From positions 62,001 through 126,000 of the forward strand of contig WGMT01000004.1 in the NCBI GenBank assembly GCA_016124945.1: a stretch of DNA of 64,000 nt, read 5' to 3'. The notes under the pieces are model-generated. The model did no database searches, was not told where the DNA came from, and saw nothing but the letters and a program-made list of their open reading frames with translations. The stretch comes from a bacterium. Its GTDB lineage: Bacteria > Chloroflexota > Anaerolineae > Caldilineales > Caldilineaceae. Of this stretch, positions 63,666-64,000 are shown in pieces. The position numbers and the translations under genes are program-made. Every line of letters starts with the position of its first letter. Position 1 is the first letter of the stretch.

Positions 63666-63915
63666 GAGGATTTTACCTTGTCTTCTAGGTTATGCACGAA
63701 ATCACTAGACCTATAATAGCGCCATTCAGAACAAATGTCTGTCTACCTCGATACATTCAGTATCTCGATACATTCAGACCGTGATAGACTGATGTTGTCG
63801 AAGGTAGTTGTGTTCGCACCTGTTAACAGTACGAATATCTAGTAATCAGCATATGTTTTGCTTCGCCAACTGCCTATAGTACATAAAACCTATATTAAAG
63901 TCTGGAGAAATAGAT
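63666..63915. other. Intergenic gap with a 14-base direct repeat
   Basis: CTCGATACATTCAG occurs at 63747-63760 and 63764-63777, a 17-base period. It could be an operator pair for either flanking gene. No coding sequence is seen. Confidence 0.6.
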
Positions 63916-64000
63916 ATGGAACCGACTATCAAACTCGATCAATTCCTCAAGCGGGAGGGGTTTGCTTTTTCGGGGGGCGATGCTAAGCAGATGATCCAGG
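63916..64000 (+). CDS. S4-domain RNA-binding protein (5' part)
   Basis: The first 28 codons read MEPTIKLDQFLKREGF, then AFSGGDAKQMIQ, and the gene continues past the right edge. 'IKLDQFLK..G....G..AK..I' is the start of the small S4 proteins of the YbcJ/YlmH-like group, which bind RNA or the ribosome. ATG 63916 has GGAG nine bases upstream. Only the first half of the S4 fold is inside the window. Confidence 0.8.
   Translation, partial: MEPTIKLDQFLKREGFAFSGGDAKQMIQ

Overview
The window looks like a chromosomal segment of a GC-rich, mesophilic heterotroph of the phylum Chloroflexota, most likely near Caldilineae/Anaerolineae. The reasons are the style of the NB-ARC/TPR genes, the TP-rich linkers and repeated YLP motif at the end of a giant exported protein, the fused diol dehydratase, and a Tad pilus locus in which I see no secretin, as expected for a single-membrane envelope. 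This placement is inference; no rRNA gene is present.

Layout. 1-6.8 kb is accessory DNA: an AddB-like nuclease running off the left edge, a broken NB-ARC gene followed by an intact TPR gene, a VapBC toxin-antitoxin pair, an internally shortened primase-like gene and a tyrosine recombinase beside tRNA-Arg(CCT). This resembles a decaying integrated element. 7-11 kb is a MoxR / DUF58 / DUF4129 operon. 11-16 kb is housekeeping: an S1-type ribosomal protein with a structured leader, S21, IF-1, a Nudix hydrolase, a DtxR-type regulator, RsmG and Rex. 16.5-25.7 kb is sugar catabolism: SDR oxidoreductase, tagaturonate epimerase (UxaE), L-rhamnose mutarotase, lactonase-type amidohydrolase, XylA, XylB and an MFS exporter. 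25.7-33.4 kb holds a TauE-type permease, an M20 amidohydrolase, a D-cysteine desulfhydrase-like enzyme, a nucleotidyltransferase, an ABC exporter, two coupled small genes and a quinone oxidoreductase. 33.7-42.3 kb holds a B12-dependent diol dehydratase (fused large/medium subunit and separate small subunit) split by a MntA-HepT toxin-antitoxin pair, an anaerobic sulfatase maturase, and further on the Cys-type sulfatase it could activate, together with Gfo/Idh/MocA, VOC and Uma2 proteins. 42.4-63.3 kb is a Tad/Flp pilus locus (CpaF, TadB, TadC, CpaA, CpaE, CpaB, Flp, TadE, TadG, second TadE) that surrounds a 2801-residue secreted multidomain protein. The right edge enters an S4-domain RNA-binding gene.

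A second layer runs through the intergenic DNA: long, often perfect palindromes assembled from degenerate 7-, 8- or 9-base units (NNNNGATT, NNGCGGATT, GACGACR, TAGTGCG, AACTGCT, GTGANNNG). They sit at gene ends and often touch or supply stop codons. The most unusual points are this repeat system, the toxin-antitoxin pair inside the diol dehydratase operon, a domain shared by TadG and the giant surface protein, and the folded leader of the S1 gene.
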